DNA of 64,000 bases from Arsukibacterium sp. GTDB taxonomy: Bacteria; Pseudomonadota; Gammaproteobacteria; Enterobacterales; Alteromonadaceae. The stretch spans positions 1-64,000 of the forward strand of contig NZ_JAGYIM010000022.1 of assembly GCF_018402695.1 (NCBI RefSeq), in the 5' to 3' direction. The notes beneath the pieces were generated by a model. It was not told the origin of the DNA and searched no databases. It worked only from the letters and a program-made list of their open reading frames with translations. Positions 55,905 to 64,000 of this stretch are shown here, in pieces (the first letter of the stretch is position 1; each line of letters begins with the position of its first letter). A program made the position numbers and the translations under genes.

Positions 55905-58632
55905 CCAGCCAGTCATCATCCAGCTTGCACAGTGCCGTTAAAATATCGTCAAGCTCAAACAGTTCGGGCTCCAGTTGTTGCAGGCTGGTGCCGGTTTTCA
56001 GCTGGGTTTCCAGGGTTTCTGCCAGGCTTTTTAACGCAGGTACCCCGGTGTAACAGCAGGCACCATGCAGTTTATGCACTAATTGCAATAATTGTTCACT
56101 GTCGTTGGCACTCACCGCCTCATTGAGTAATTGCTGGGTCTCCGGCAGGCTTTTCAGCAGCATTTTCAGCATGTCTTTGGCCAGCTCAGGTTTGCCGCCA
56201 GCCCGCTGCAACCCAATTTGCCAGTCAACCAGGCTATTGTTATCACCGTTCAGGTACGCCGGCACTTCGCTAACTTCAGCTTGCTGGCCGGCCTGGGCTA
56301 TCAGTGGACAAAACTCCTGCAGGGTGTAATGCAGCATTTTATCATCGAGCGGTTTGCTTAAGAATTCGTTAAAGCCAAGCGACAGCAGCCGGGCGCGCTC
56401 GCCGGCAACGGCGTGAGCGGTGACGGCAATAATAGGGGTGTGTTCGTTCAGAGAACTTTGCCGGATCCGCTGACAGGCACTGATGCCATCCATTACCGGC
56501 ATATTGATATCCATAAAAATAATATCATAAACATGCTGCGTGGCTTTTTGCCAGGCATCGGCGCCGTTAGTGGCTGATTCCAGATGCTCAACCAACTCGG
56601 TCAGTAAGGTATTAATCAGTTTCAGGTTGGCTTCATTGTCATCAACCGTCAGCACTTTTAAGGCGGCTTTGGGCTGGGCAATTGGCAGTGGCAGCTTTTT
56701 TGCCTGGTCCAGATAAGGTTTAGCCAGGGCAATAGCCAGTTTGCGCTGGTGGGTGGGTTTGGGCAAACAGGCATTGGCACCGGACGCTAACATGGCTTCG
56801 CGTAAATTAGGCGACAGGGTATTCACCAGCAAATAGGTGTAGTTGCAGCTTGGCTGAATTTGCTGCACCAGACTGATCACCAGGTTTACCTGATTAATGG
56901 CTATCGCCCGGCCTATCAGGCCGATATCATAATGCTGGCCATGGTTCAGCGCTTGCTGCAGCTGGCCTTTGGTAGCGCAGGCCGTTACCTGTAAGCCCCA
57001 GCTGTGCAACAAATTCAGGGTGGCTTCGCGTGAGTATTGCTGCGGCTCAAAATACAGCAGGGTTTTGCCATCGAGCACATCAATTGGCAACGGCTCGGCT
57101 ACCGATAAGTGATGGCGCTGACATTTAATGGTAAACCAGAACGTCGACCCTTCGGCAGCTTTACTCTCAAAACCAATGTTACCGCCCATAGCCTGCACCA
57201 GGCGCTGCGAAATCATTAAACCTAAACCCGAGCCGCTATTGTGATCGGCTGGCTGGCTGCTGGTAAAACCCTGGAAAAGCTGGTTTTGTTTATCCTCACT
57301 GATACCGCGGCCGGTATCCTGCACTGAGCAATGCAAAATTAGTTGATCTTCATTTAACAGGGTGGCACTGACCCGGATAACGATACTGCCGTGCTCGGTA
57401 AACTTGATGGCATTGCCGGCAATGTTCATCAGTACCTGAATTAACCGGCCCGGGTCGGCAATTAAGTCATCCGGACAGCCGTTGTCAATCATCATTACCA
57501 GTTCAAGATGCTTGTCAAACGCATTGGCGGCCAGTAATTCAGTGGCATCGTTCAGTAAGTCACGCAGTGAAAACGGTTCAGGATTAATTGACATCCGGCC
57601 TTCTTCCAGCTTGGAGAAGTCCAGCACATCGTTTACCAGGTGCAGTAAACTGTTGGCCGATTTCTGGATGGTGCTAAGGTAATCATGCTGGTTGGCACTA
57701 AGCTGGGTTTTCAGCAGCTGGCGGGTAAAACCGATTACGCCATTTAACGGGGTGCGCAGTTCATGGCTCATTTTCGCCAGAAATTCTGATTTTTGCCGGT
57801 TCTCCTCCACCGCTTTGCGTCTGGAGAAATCCAGTTGAATATTCTGAACTTCCAACTGTTCCATACTCAGCTGTAAGTCACTGGTTACCTGCTCAATATT
57901 CTGCTGCATTTCCTGTTCCAGCGAGGTGAGCTGCTGACTAAGCTGGTTAATGCTGGTCTGAATTTGATCCAGCTCTTTAATGCCAGACACGTTTGGCTGT
58001 TGCTGATAATTACCCGCCTGCAGCTCTTGCAGCTGCAACTGCAGCCGGCTGAGTACCGGTTGAATTTTCTGACGGACAAACTGGCTTAAAATAACACATA
58101 GCATAATGACTGCCGCTACCAGCATGGTGACATGCAACTTATAGCGTTGTTGCTGCAGCAAAATTTGTTCATTTTGTAAATGCAGCAGAATATAAGGCCC
58201 CTGCGCCGGCTGGTTGCTGTTAAATAGCAACGACTGATAAGTCAGCAAGCTTTGCTCAAAAGGCACCAGCTGGCCCACTGCGCTGCCGTTGTCAGGGGTA
58301 AAAGCAGGATAGGCGGCGGGTTTATGTTGCGGGTTGCTACTGGCAAGCACTTGCCCGTCTTCGGCAAACAGCAGAATATTGCTGACCACCGGAGAATTCA
58401 GGCGATGACTGGTATTTAATAATTCCTGAATAGCAGCAATATTATTGGCCGCCAGAAACTTTTCGCTGCTAATTGCCAGCGGCACTGCTATATTTCTGGC
58501 CTGGGCAGCCAGGTTCCGGTGCAATTCCGCTGTCTTACTGGAGGCAAAATAACTACCCAGACTGACACTGGCCAGCACGGCGGGCAGCAGAGCGCAAAGT
58601 AGTATCCAGTAACGTAAAGCAATTTTCGTCAT
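55882..58632 (-). CDS. barA: Hybrid sensor histidine kinase BarA
   Basis: BarA phosphorylates UvrY, which activates the CsrB-type small RNAs of the Csr system. The 916-residue product has two membrane helices (about 8-28 and 168-188) around a periplasmic loop, a coiled region, the HisKA domain with His290 in KMSHELRTPLNGV, an ATPase domain (GRGIS, GSGLGL), a degenerate receiver, an active receiver with FMDINMPVMDG, and a C-terminal HPt domain with LVHKLHGACCY. uvrY is not in this window. Confidence 0.94.
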   Translation of the reverse strand: MTKIALRYWILLCALLPAVLASVSLGSYFASSKTAELHRNLAAQARNIAVPLAISSEKFLAANNIAAIQELLNTSHRLNSPVVSNILLFAEDGQVLASSNPQHKPAAYPAFTPDNGSAVGQLVPFEQSLLTYQSLLFNSNQPAQGPYILLHLQNEQILLQQQRYKLHVTMLVAAVIMLCVILSQFVRQKIQPVLSRLQLQLQELQAGNYQQQPNVSGIKELDQIQTSINQLSQQLTSLEQEMQQNIEQVTSDLQLSMEQLEVQNIQLDFSRRKAVEENRQKSEFLAKMSHELRTPLNGVIGFTRQLLKTQLSANQHDYLSTIQKSANSLLHLVNDVLDFSKLEEGRMSINPEPFSLRDLLNDATELLAANAFDKHLELVMMIDNGCPDDLIADPGRLIQVLMNIAGNAIKFTEHGSIVIRVSATLLNEDQLILHCSVQDTGRGISEDKQNQLFQGFTSSQPADHNSGSGLGLMISQRLVQAMGGNIGFESKAAEGSTFWFTIKCQRHHLSVAEPLPIDVLDGKTLLYFEPQQYSREATLNLLHSWGLQVTACATKGQLQQALNHGQHYDIGLIGRAIAINQVNLVISLVQQIQPSCNYTYLLVNTLSPNLREAMLASGANACLPKPTHQRKLAIALAKPYLDQAKKLPLPIAQPKAALKVLTVDDNEANLKLINTLLTELVEHLESATNGADAWQKATQHVYDIIFMDINMPVMDGISACQRIRQSSLNEHTPIIAVTAHAVAGERARLLSLGFNEFLSKPLDDKMLHYTLQEFCPLIAQAGQQAEVSEVPAYLNGDNNSLVDWQIGLQRAGGKPELAKDMLKMLLKSLPETQQLLNEAVSANDSEQLLQLVHKLHGACCYTGVPALKSLAETLETQLKTGTSLQQLEPELFELDDILTALCKLDDDWLAKVELPE

Positions 58633-58714
58633 TAGGGCCAGGGCTTGTTACAATAGTTGCGGGCCTGCCCATAATGACATAACAATTTCTACTTGCCTAT
58701 AACACAGAGCGCAG

Positions 58715-60052
58715 ATGGTCACACTATACAAAGCAAAGGCGAAAGCCCGCCTGATTAAGGCAACCCTTACCCTGGACATTGACAGCACAGACTACGAGGT
58801 AAATGGCCTTAGCCGCTACCAGCAAAAAATTGCTTTTGTCAGCGGTGCGTTGCCAGGCGAAAAGGTGCAGGCGCTGGTGCTGGAAGATAAACCGGGTTTT
58901 ATCAAAGCCCGTACCATAAAAGTACTTAAACCAGCACCAGAACGGCAAACCCCATTTTGCCCGCATTTTAGCCAGTGCGGTGGCTGTCAGTTGCAGTATC
59001 TGGATAACGACCGGCAACGCCAGCTAAAACAGCACGGGGTAAACCAGTTAATCCGCCATCAGGCCGGGCTTGACAGCTTGCCCTGGCAACCGATGATCAG
59101 TGGCCCGGATACCCATTACCGGCGTAAAGCCAGGTTGGGTGTCTGGTATGATAAAAAAACACGCCAGCTGAGTGTTGGTTTTCGTGCTGAGGGTAGTAAG
59201 GCCATAACTGCTATCGGCGAATGCAGCATGTTAAGCCCACTGCTGACACCGGCGCTGACCCTATTGCCGCCGGTGATCAAGGCCCTGCCCGAGCCTGCGG
59301 CAATTACTCACCTGGAACTGTTTGTTGCTGCTGAGCGGCCCTACGTGGTGGTGCGCCATGTTAAACCCTTAACCCAGGCCCAGCAGCAACTGTTCAGCCA
59401 AAGCTGGCCCCAAGCGTATTTTCTGGGCGATGACGGTACAGAGACTTTGCAGCCCTGGCAGGCTGATACGCCCGCTCCGGCGTATACCCTGGCAGAGCAG
59501 AATATTACGCTGCAGTTTCAGCCGGGCGATTTTATTCAGGTAAATGAGGCGATTAATCAACAGATGGTAGCGCAGGCACTGGCCTGGCTGCAGGTAAACG
59601 CCGACGATATCATTCTGGATTTATATGCCGGTATTGGTAACTTCAGCCTGGCGCTGGCCAAATATGCCAAAACAGTGCAGGGTATTGAAGGGGTGGCCAA
59701 AATGGTGCAGCAGGCGGCAACCAATGCGCAGCTAAATGGTCTTAGCAATGCCAGTTTTGCCCGGGCCGACTTACATCTACCCTGGCCAGAGGCACCCTGG
59801 GTCAGGCAGCGTTACACTAAAGTGGTGCTGGATCCGGCCCGTGCCGGCGCGCAGGGCGCCATAGCGCAAGTTGCCGCACTTAAAGCGGCACAGATATTGT
59901 ACGTGTCGTGCAACGCTGCCACCTTCGCTCGCGATGCCAAGGTATTGCTTGGCCAGGGCTATCAGCTGCAAAAGCTGGCTGGCATCGATATGTTTCCGCA
60001 TACCAGCCACCTTGAGCTGATGGCGTTATTCAGTTTGCCCGCAAAAAAATAA
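58715..60052 (+). CDS. rlmD: 23S rRNA (uracil-1939-C5)-methyltransferase RlmD
   Basis: RlmD methylates U1939 of 23S rRNA. The 445-residue product has an N-terminal TRAM domain, the 4Fe-4S cysteines in CPHFSQCGGC plus one in GECSML, the SAM motif LDLYAGIGNFSL and the catalytic cysteine in ILYVSCNAATFARD. It is divergent from barA and is followed by relA after nine bases. Confidence 0.96.
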   Translation: MVTLYKAKAKARLIKATLTLDIDSTDYEVNGLSRYQQKIAFVSGALPGEKVQALVLEDKPGFIKARTIKVLKPAPERQTPFCPHFSQCGGCQLQYLDNDRQRQLKQHGVNQLIRHQAGLDSLPWQPMISGPDTHYRRKARLGVWYDKKTRQLSVGFRAEGSKAITAIGECSMLSPLLTPALTLLPPVIKALPEPAAITHLELFVAAERPYVVVRHVKPLTQAQQQLFSQSWPQAYFLGDDGTETLQPWQADTPAPAYTLAEQNITLQFQPGDFIQVNEAINQQMVAQALAWLQVNADDIILDLYAGIGNFSLALAKYAKTVQGIEGVAKMVQQAATNAQLNGLSNASFARADLHLPWPEAPWVRQRYTKVVLDPARAGAQGAIAQVAALKAAQILYVSCNAATFARDAKVLLGQGYQLQKLAGIDMFPHTSHLELMALFSLPAKK

Positions 60053-60061
60053 GGAGTTTTC

Positions 60062-62260
60062 ATGGTCAGGGTTCGTCAATCGCATAGTAGTGGCTATCAT
60101 GGCGGCGATACGCTGGAGTGGCTGTGTTCGCTGGGATTGACTGAAAAGAAAATCAGCGCCTTGCTAAATTGTGGCTTATGGCTGAAACAGCAAGGATTAG
60201 ATGACAACATTGCCCAGGTGCGGACCGGCTGGGAAATGGTGGAAATTCTGGCCGATTTGAAAATGGACCACGACTCTTTGCTGGCCGCGTTATTATTTCC
60301 GGCGTTTGACGGCCACCTGCTTAGTGAAGACCAGCTGGCCGCAGAATTTACCCCAACCGTTATCAGCCTGCTGCATTCTGTGCAGCAAATGGATGCTATT
60401 CGCACTATTCCCACCGGCGCCAACCAGAGTGTTAACCCCCAGCAGGCCGATAATTTGCGCAAAATGCTGCTGGCGATGGTAGAAGACGTCCGGGCAGTGG
60501 TATTAAAGTTGGCGGCACAAATTTGCTATTTGCGTGAGGTAAAAGACGCCGATGAAGAAACCCGGGTGCTGGCCGCCAAAGAAACCAATGCGATTTTCGC
60601 GCCGCTGGCCAACCGGCTGGGTATTGGCCAGCTGAAATGGGAGCTGGAAGATTTAGCCTTTCGCTATTTGCATCCCGGCGTCTACAAGCAGGTGGCCAGT
60701 TTACTGGAAGAAAAGCGGCTGGACCGCGAGCAGTATATGCAGGATTTTGTTGCTGCGGTGCGCCAGAAAATGCAGGACGCCAAACTCGACGTTGAGGTGT
60801 ATGGCCGGCCCAAACACATATTTAGTATCTGGAAGAAGATGCAGAAAAAACAGCTGAGCTTTGATCAGTTGTTTGATATCCGGGCGGTACGAATAATTAC
60901 CGACCGGGTGCAGGATTGTTATGGTGCGCTGGGTATCGTCCACACCGGCTGGCGCCATTTACCCAAAGAGTTTGATGATTATATCGCGACCCCGAAACAA
61001 AACGGTTATCAGTCAATCCATACCGTGGTGCTGGGGCCGCAGGGTCGTGCCGTGGAAATTCAGATCCGCACCCGGCAAATGCATGAAGACGCCGAGCTGG
61101 GTGTTGCCGCCCATTGGCGCTATAAAGAAGGTGCGGTAGGCGGCAATAAAGTGGTCGCCAATGACGAGAAAATTGGCTGGCTGCGTAAGTTACTGCAATG
61201 GCAGGAAGATGTGGTTGACGGTACCGATTTAGCTGAAGAGCTGCGCACTCAGGTTATTGAAGACCGGGTGTATGTGTTTACCCCCAAAGGCGATATTGTC
61301 GATTTACCGATAGGATCGACACCTCTCGATTTTGCCTACTATGTGCATTCCAATGTGGGCCATCGCTGTATTGGCGCCAAAATTTCCGGCCGCATTGTGC
61401 CCTTTACCTATCAGCTGAAAACCGGCGATCAGGTGGAAATTTTAACCGGGCGCGAACCTAACCCCAGCCGTGACTGGCTAAACCCGAACCTGGGCTATTT
61501 AAAATCAAGCCGGGCCCGCTCCAAAGTACAGTATTGGTTCCGGCTGCAGGACCGCGACAAAAACCTGGCAGCTGGCAAAGAGCTGCTGGACACCGAATTA
61601 ACCCGCTTAAATCTGGTGATGGAGTACCCGGCCAAGGTGCTTAGCCGCTTTAATGTTAATTCGATGGACGAACTGCTGGTGGGCATAGGTGGCGGTGAAA
61701 TTAAAGTGACCCAGGTCGTACACTTTATTCAAAGCCAGAGTGGTAAGCTGGCACAGCCGGAAATTGACCCGCGTCTTAAAACCAAACCGTTGCCTGGTAG
61801 TAAAAGCAAAAGCGATGTCGTGGTGCAAGGGGTCGGCAATTTACTGACCCATATGGCAGGCTGTTGTCAGCCGCTGCCGGGCGATGCCATTATTGGTTAT
61901 ATTACTCAGGGCCGGGGTATTGCGATTCACCGCGACGACTGCGATCAGTTTAAAACGTTGCAGGACAGTCATCCACAGCGGGTAGTCGACGCCACCTGGG
62001 GCGATAAATATGCCTCAGGGTATGAAGTGGATATTCGCATTGTAGCCCATGACCGTAACGGCCTGTTGCGTGATATCACCAGTATTCTGGCCAACGAAAA
62101 AGCCAACGTCACGAAAATGAGCAGCAGCTCCGATATTAAAGAGCAAACTGCGGTCATTAATATGACCCTGGAGTTGTATAACCTCGACTCGCTGAATAAG
62201 TTGCTAAGTAAAGTCAGCCAGATAGATGACGTAGTCGAAGCAAAGCGGTTTCATCATTAA
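60062..62260 (+). CDS. relA: GTP pyrophosphokinase RelA
   Basis: RelA senses uncharged tRNA on the ribosome and makes (p)ppGpp. The 732-residue product has a degenerate hydrolase domain (HDSLLAALLFPAF, without the SpoT HD motif), the synthetase domain (FDQLFDIRAVRII, YIATPKQNGYQSIHT, VEIQIRTRQMHEDAE), TGS (VFTPKGDIVDLP), a Cys/His domain (HMAGCCQPLPGD) and an ACT domain. mazG follows as in E. coli; mazEF is absent between them. Confidence 0.98.
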   Translation: MVRVRQSHSSGYHGGDTLEWLCSLGLTEKKISALLNCGLWLKQQGLDDNIAQVRTGWEMVEILADLKMDHDSLLAALLFPAFDGHLLSEDQLAAEFTPTVISLLHSVQQMDAIRTIPTGANQSVNPQQADNLRKMLLAMVEDVRAVVLKLAAQICYLREVKDADEETRVLAAKETNAIFAPLANRLGIGQLKWELEDLAFRYLHPGVYKQVASLLEEKRLDREQYMQDFVAAVRQKMQDAKLDVEVYGRPKHIFSIWKKMQKKQLSFDQLFDIRAVRIITDRVQDCYGALGIVHTGWRHLPKEFDDYIATPKQNGYQSIHTVVLGPQGRAVEIQIRTRQMHEDAELGVAAHWRYKEGAVGGNKVVANDEKIGWLRKLLQWQEDVVDGTDLAEELRTQVIEDRVYVFTPKGDIVDLPIGSTPLDFAYYVHSNVGHRCIGAKISGRIVPFTYQLKTGDQVEILTGREPNPSRDWLNPNLGYLKSSRARSKVQYWFRLQDRDKNLAAGKELLDTELTRLNLVMEYPAKVLSRFNVNSMDELLVGIGGGEIKVTQVVHFIQSQSGKLAQPEIDPRLKTKPLPGSKSKSDVVVQGVGNLLTHMAGCCQPLPGDAIIGYITQGRGIAIHRDDCDQFKTLQDSHPQRVVDATWGDKYASGYEVDIRIVAHDRNGLLRDITSILANEKANVTKMSSSSDIKEQTAVINMTLELYNLDSLNKLLSKVSQIDDVVEAKRFHH

Positions 62261-62283
62261 ACCTTAACTAAAAAGAGAGCAGT

Positions 62284-63069
62284 GTGGCAGATAATATTCA
62301 GCGCCTTTTAACCATTATGAGCCGGTTGCGTGACCCTGAAACCGGCTGCCCGTGGGACCTTAAGCAAAGCTACGCGACGATAGTGCCTTACACCCTGGAA
62401 GAGGCCTACGAGGTGGCCGACGCTATTGCCCGGCAAAGCTTTGATGAATTAAAAGATGAGCTGGGCGACTTACTGTTTCAGGTGGTGTTTTATGCCCAGC
62501 TGGCCAAAGAGGACGGCCGTTTCGAATTTGATGATTGCGTGGCCGCCATATGCGATAAGCTGGAGCGGCGTCACCCGCATGTGTTTGGCAACATGCAGAC
62601 AGCAAATGGCGCTGATGCAGAAGTGGTGCTTAAAAACTGGGAAGCGCTGAAAAGTACCGAACGCAAACAAAGTGGTTTGCATAGTGTGCTGGACAATATT
62701 CCGCAGGCCATGCCAGCCCTGAGTCGGGCTAATAAACTGCAAAAACGTTGTGCCACTGTCGGTTTCGACTGGCCCTCGGTCGATGGCTGCTGGGATAAGG
62801 TAAAAGAAGAAATACTGGAAGTGGAGCAAACAGCGCCTGGCAGTGAAGCGTTAGCAGAAGAGCTGGGTGATTTAATGTTTGCGCTGGTGAATGTGGTTCG
62901 CAAGCATAAGCTAGACCCGGAAACGGTGCTGCGCGCCGCTAACAGCAAGTTTGAAACACGCTTTCGTGGGGTAGAGCAACTGCTGGCTGGGCAAGGAAAA
63001 AGCCCGCAGCAGAGCAACCTGGATGAGATGGAAGCCCTGTGGCAGCAGGTAAAGAAAGCTAACCGCTAA
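62284..63069 (+). CDS. mazG: Nucleoside triphosphate pyrophosphohydrolase MazG
   Basis: MazG hydrolyses nucleoside triphosphates to monophosphates and lowers ppGpp effects by GTP depletion. The 261-residue product has two MazG domains, with metal residues seen in LEEAYEVADAI, LKDELGDLLFQVVF and, in the second, EELGDLMFALVN. It starts at GTG with GAGAG upstream. A terminator follows. Confidence 0.97.
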   Translation: MADNIQRLLTIMSRLRDPETGCPWDLKQSYATIVPYTLEEAYEVADAIARQSFDELKDELGDLLFQVVFYAQLAKEDGRFEFDDCVAAICDKLERRHPHVFGNMQTANGADAEVVLKNWEALKSTERKQSGLHSVLDNIPQAMPALSRANKLQKRCATVGFDWPSVDGCWDKVKEEILEVEQTAPGSEALAEELGDLMFALVNVVRKHKLDPETVLRAANSKFETRFRGVEQLLAGQGKSPQQSNLDEMEALWQQVKKANR

Positions 63070-63096
63070 CCTTGACAATAGCTGTACCCGCAACCG

Positions 63097-63124
63097 CCGG
63101 CCGTGCCAGCATGGCCGGTCTTTT
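63097..63124 (+). terminator. Rho-independent terminator after mazG
   Basis: CCGGCCGTG pairs with CATGGCCGG (one G-U pair) around loop CCAG-like bases, followed by TCTTTT. Confidence 0.88.
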
Positions 63125-63228
63125 CATAAAAAATTCACTATTGTGCTATTTTTAACCAACAAAACTGCAGTATGGTAGCAGGTAGTGCTGGCAGTCTGGC
63201 TGGCATATTACGCCACAGGACTTTTAGT

Positions 63229-64000
63229 ATGACTAATATGAAAACAATCAAAAAGCTAACAGCTTTATTGGGGTTACTGGCAACGCTCAGCGTGCCAGCC
63301 CAGGCGACCGTATTAAACGGCGGTTTCGAGCAATGGTCGGGTAATCAGCCTGCCGACTGGGGCTTAATTGACAGCGGTATTAGCGTTAGCCAGTCCACTA
63401 CAGTGAAATTCAGCGGTAGCAGTGCCGCAGCAGTCAGTGTCAACACAACCAGTCAGGCGAATACCGACTTTCGCCAGCTGGTCAGTGTTAATGCCGGCCA
63501 AACCTATAATTTCAGTACGGCGGTGTACCACACCGAAGGCAGTGTCCGGGCTCGCCTATATGTTAATGGCTATCAGGGCTATTCGAATGAGCAACTGACC
63601 GGCCAGTGGCAAACGCTCAGTTACCGTTATACGCCAACAAGTAGTGGCACTATTGAAGTGGGTTTACGTTTTTACGACGTGGCCGGTTTTGATGGTGCCG
63701 AACGGGTATACGTTGACCAGTTTGAGCCAACCACCAGCCAGTCACCGCCACCAGGCGGCTGCAGTGATAACAGCGCCGAATTTGCGCTGACTACCGATAA
63801 CTATGGTGGTGAAACCAGCTGGCAGTTGGTATCCGCCAGCAGCGGCACGGTGTACAGCGATGGCAACTTAGCCAGTAATACGCAGTACAGCGAGCAGTGG
63901 TGTCTGGCGGCAGGTGATTACACCTTTACTATATTTGACAGCTACGGCGACGGCATTTGTTGTGGTTATGGCAGTGGCAGCTACAGCCTGACCCTGGCGG
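63229..64000 (+). CDS. Secreted modular protein, N-terminal part (window edge)
   Basis: An open frame from ATG at 63229 to the window end; 3' truncated. Residues 1-26 form a signal peptide (cleavage near AQA). The first domain of about 140 residues has a carbohydrate-binding-like jelly-roll pattern (VLNGGFEQW, then a QLVSVNAGQTYNFS segment, YVDQFEP). A proline-rich linker (SQSPPPGG) leads to a second domain with ETSWQL, WCLAAGDYTFTI and FDSYGDGICCGYGSGSY. This domain pair occurs in secreted nucleases and peptidases of marine bacteria, which is recall, not a search. The catalytic part lies outside the window. Confidence 0.8.
   Translation, partial: MTNMKTIKKLTALLGLLATLSVPAQATVLNGGFEQWSGNQPADWGLIDSGISVSQSTTVKFSGSSAAAVSVNTTSQANTDFRQLVSVNAGQTYNFSTAVYHTEGSVRARLYVNGYQGYSNEQLTGQWQTLSYRYTPTSSGTIEVGLRFYDVAGFDGAERVYVDQFEPTTSQSPPPGGCSDNSAEFALTTDNYGGETSWQLVSASSGTVYSDGNLASNTQYSEQWCLAAGDYTFTIFDSYGDGICCGYGSGSYSLTLA

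Noticed and set aside
1-64000. CRISPR arrays, tRNA or rRNA genes, prophage, intact insertion sequences
   Set aside because: None seen by reading; no regularly spaced repeats, cloverleaf-like genes, integrase or transposase.

Overview
The window looks like about 64 kb of chromosome from a free-living gammaproteobacterium. Gene order and protein similarity point to the Rheinheimera / Alishewanella / Arsukibacterium branch near Alteromonadales; this placement is inferred from recall, not from a search. It is almost all core genome: no rRNA, tRNA, prophage, CRISPR array or intact insertion sequence was seen. Both edges cut a gene.

Layout. 1-1514: the C-terminal part of a membrane diguanylate cyclase and a small membrane protein. 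1665-7706 (minus strand): the conserved dksA-gluQRS-pcnB-folK-panB-panC run followed by yecE. 8020-14072 (plus): pepB, hrpB and mrcB (PBP1b). 14115-18800 (plus): two ToxR/CadC-like membrane regulators with periplasmic propeller domains, separated by a gene for a small exported two-cysteine protein. This is the least explained part of the window. 18797-23381 (minus): ClC channel, hemJ, pyrB, hemL. 23548-24639: erpA behind a predicted IscR operator, small membrane-protein genes and an Xre-type regulator. 24677-28820 (minus): ampG, an unknown 106-residue protein, a periplasmic cyclophilin, yajG and rlmG. 28853-31257 (plus): alkB, bolA, fabV.

31590-38788 (plus) is a complete Na+-translocating NADH:quinone reductase operon, nqrABCDEF, followed by its two maturation genes apbE (FMN transfer) and nqrM (iron site). 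This implies a sodium-based respiratory chain. After it come a metallo-beta-lactamase-fold hydrolase and, on the minus strand, dbpA, an M23 peptidase overlapping a bactofilin gene, a SlyD-like isomerase and ygfZ. sdhE-ygfX and nadB follow.

46820-55904 (plus) is the envelope-stress and housekeeping run rpoE-rseA-rseB-rseC-lepA-lepB-rnc-era-recO-pdxJ-acpS, in which pdxJ carries a one-base frameshift. 55882-63069 holds barA (minus) and rlmD-relA-mazG (plus). The window ends inside a secreted modular protein next to mazG.

Themes: translation-level control looks common (a non-canonical start for pcnB, hairpins over the start regions of dbpA and the second regulator), and genes are tightly packed (several tail-to-tail overlaps and a 97-base out-of-frame overlap between the M23 peptidase and bactofilin).
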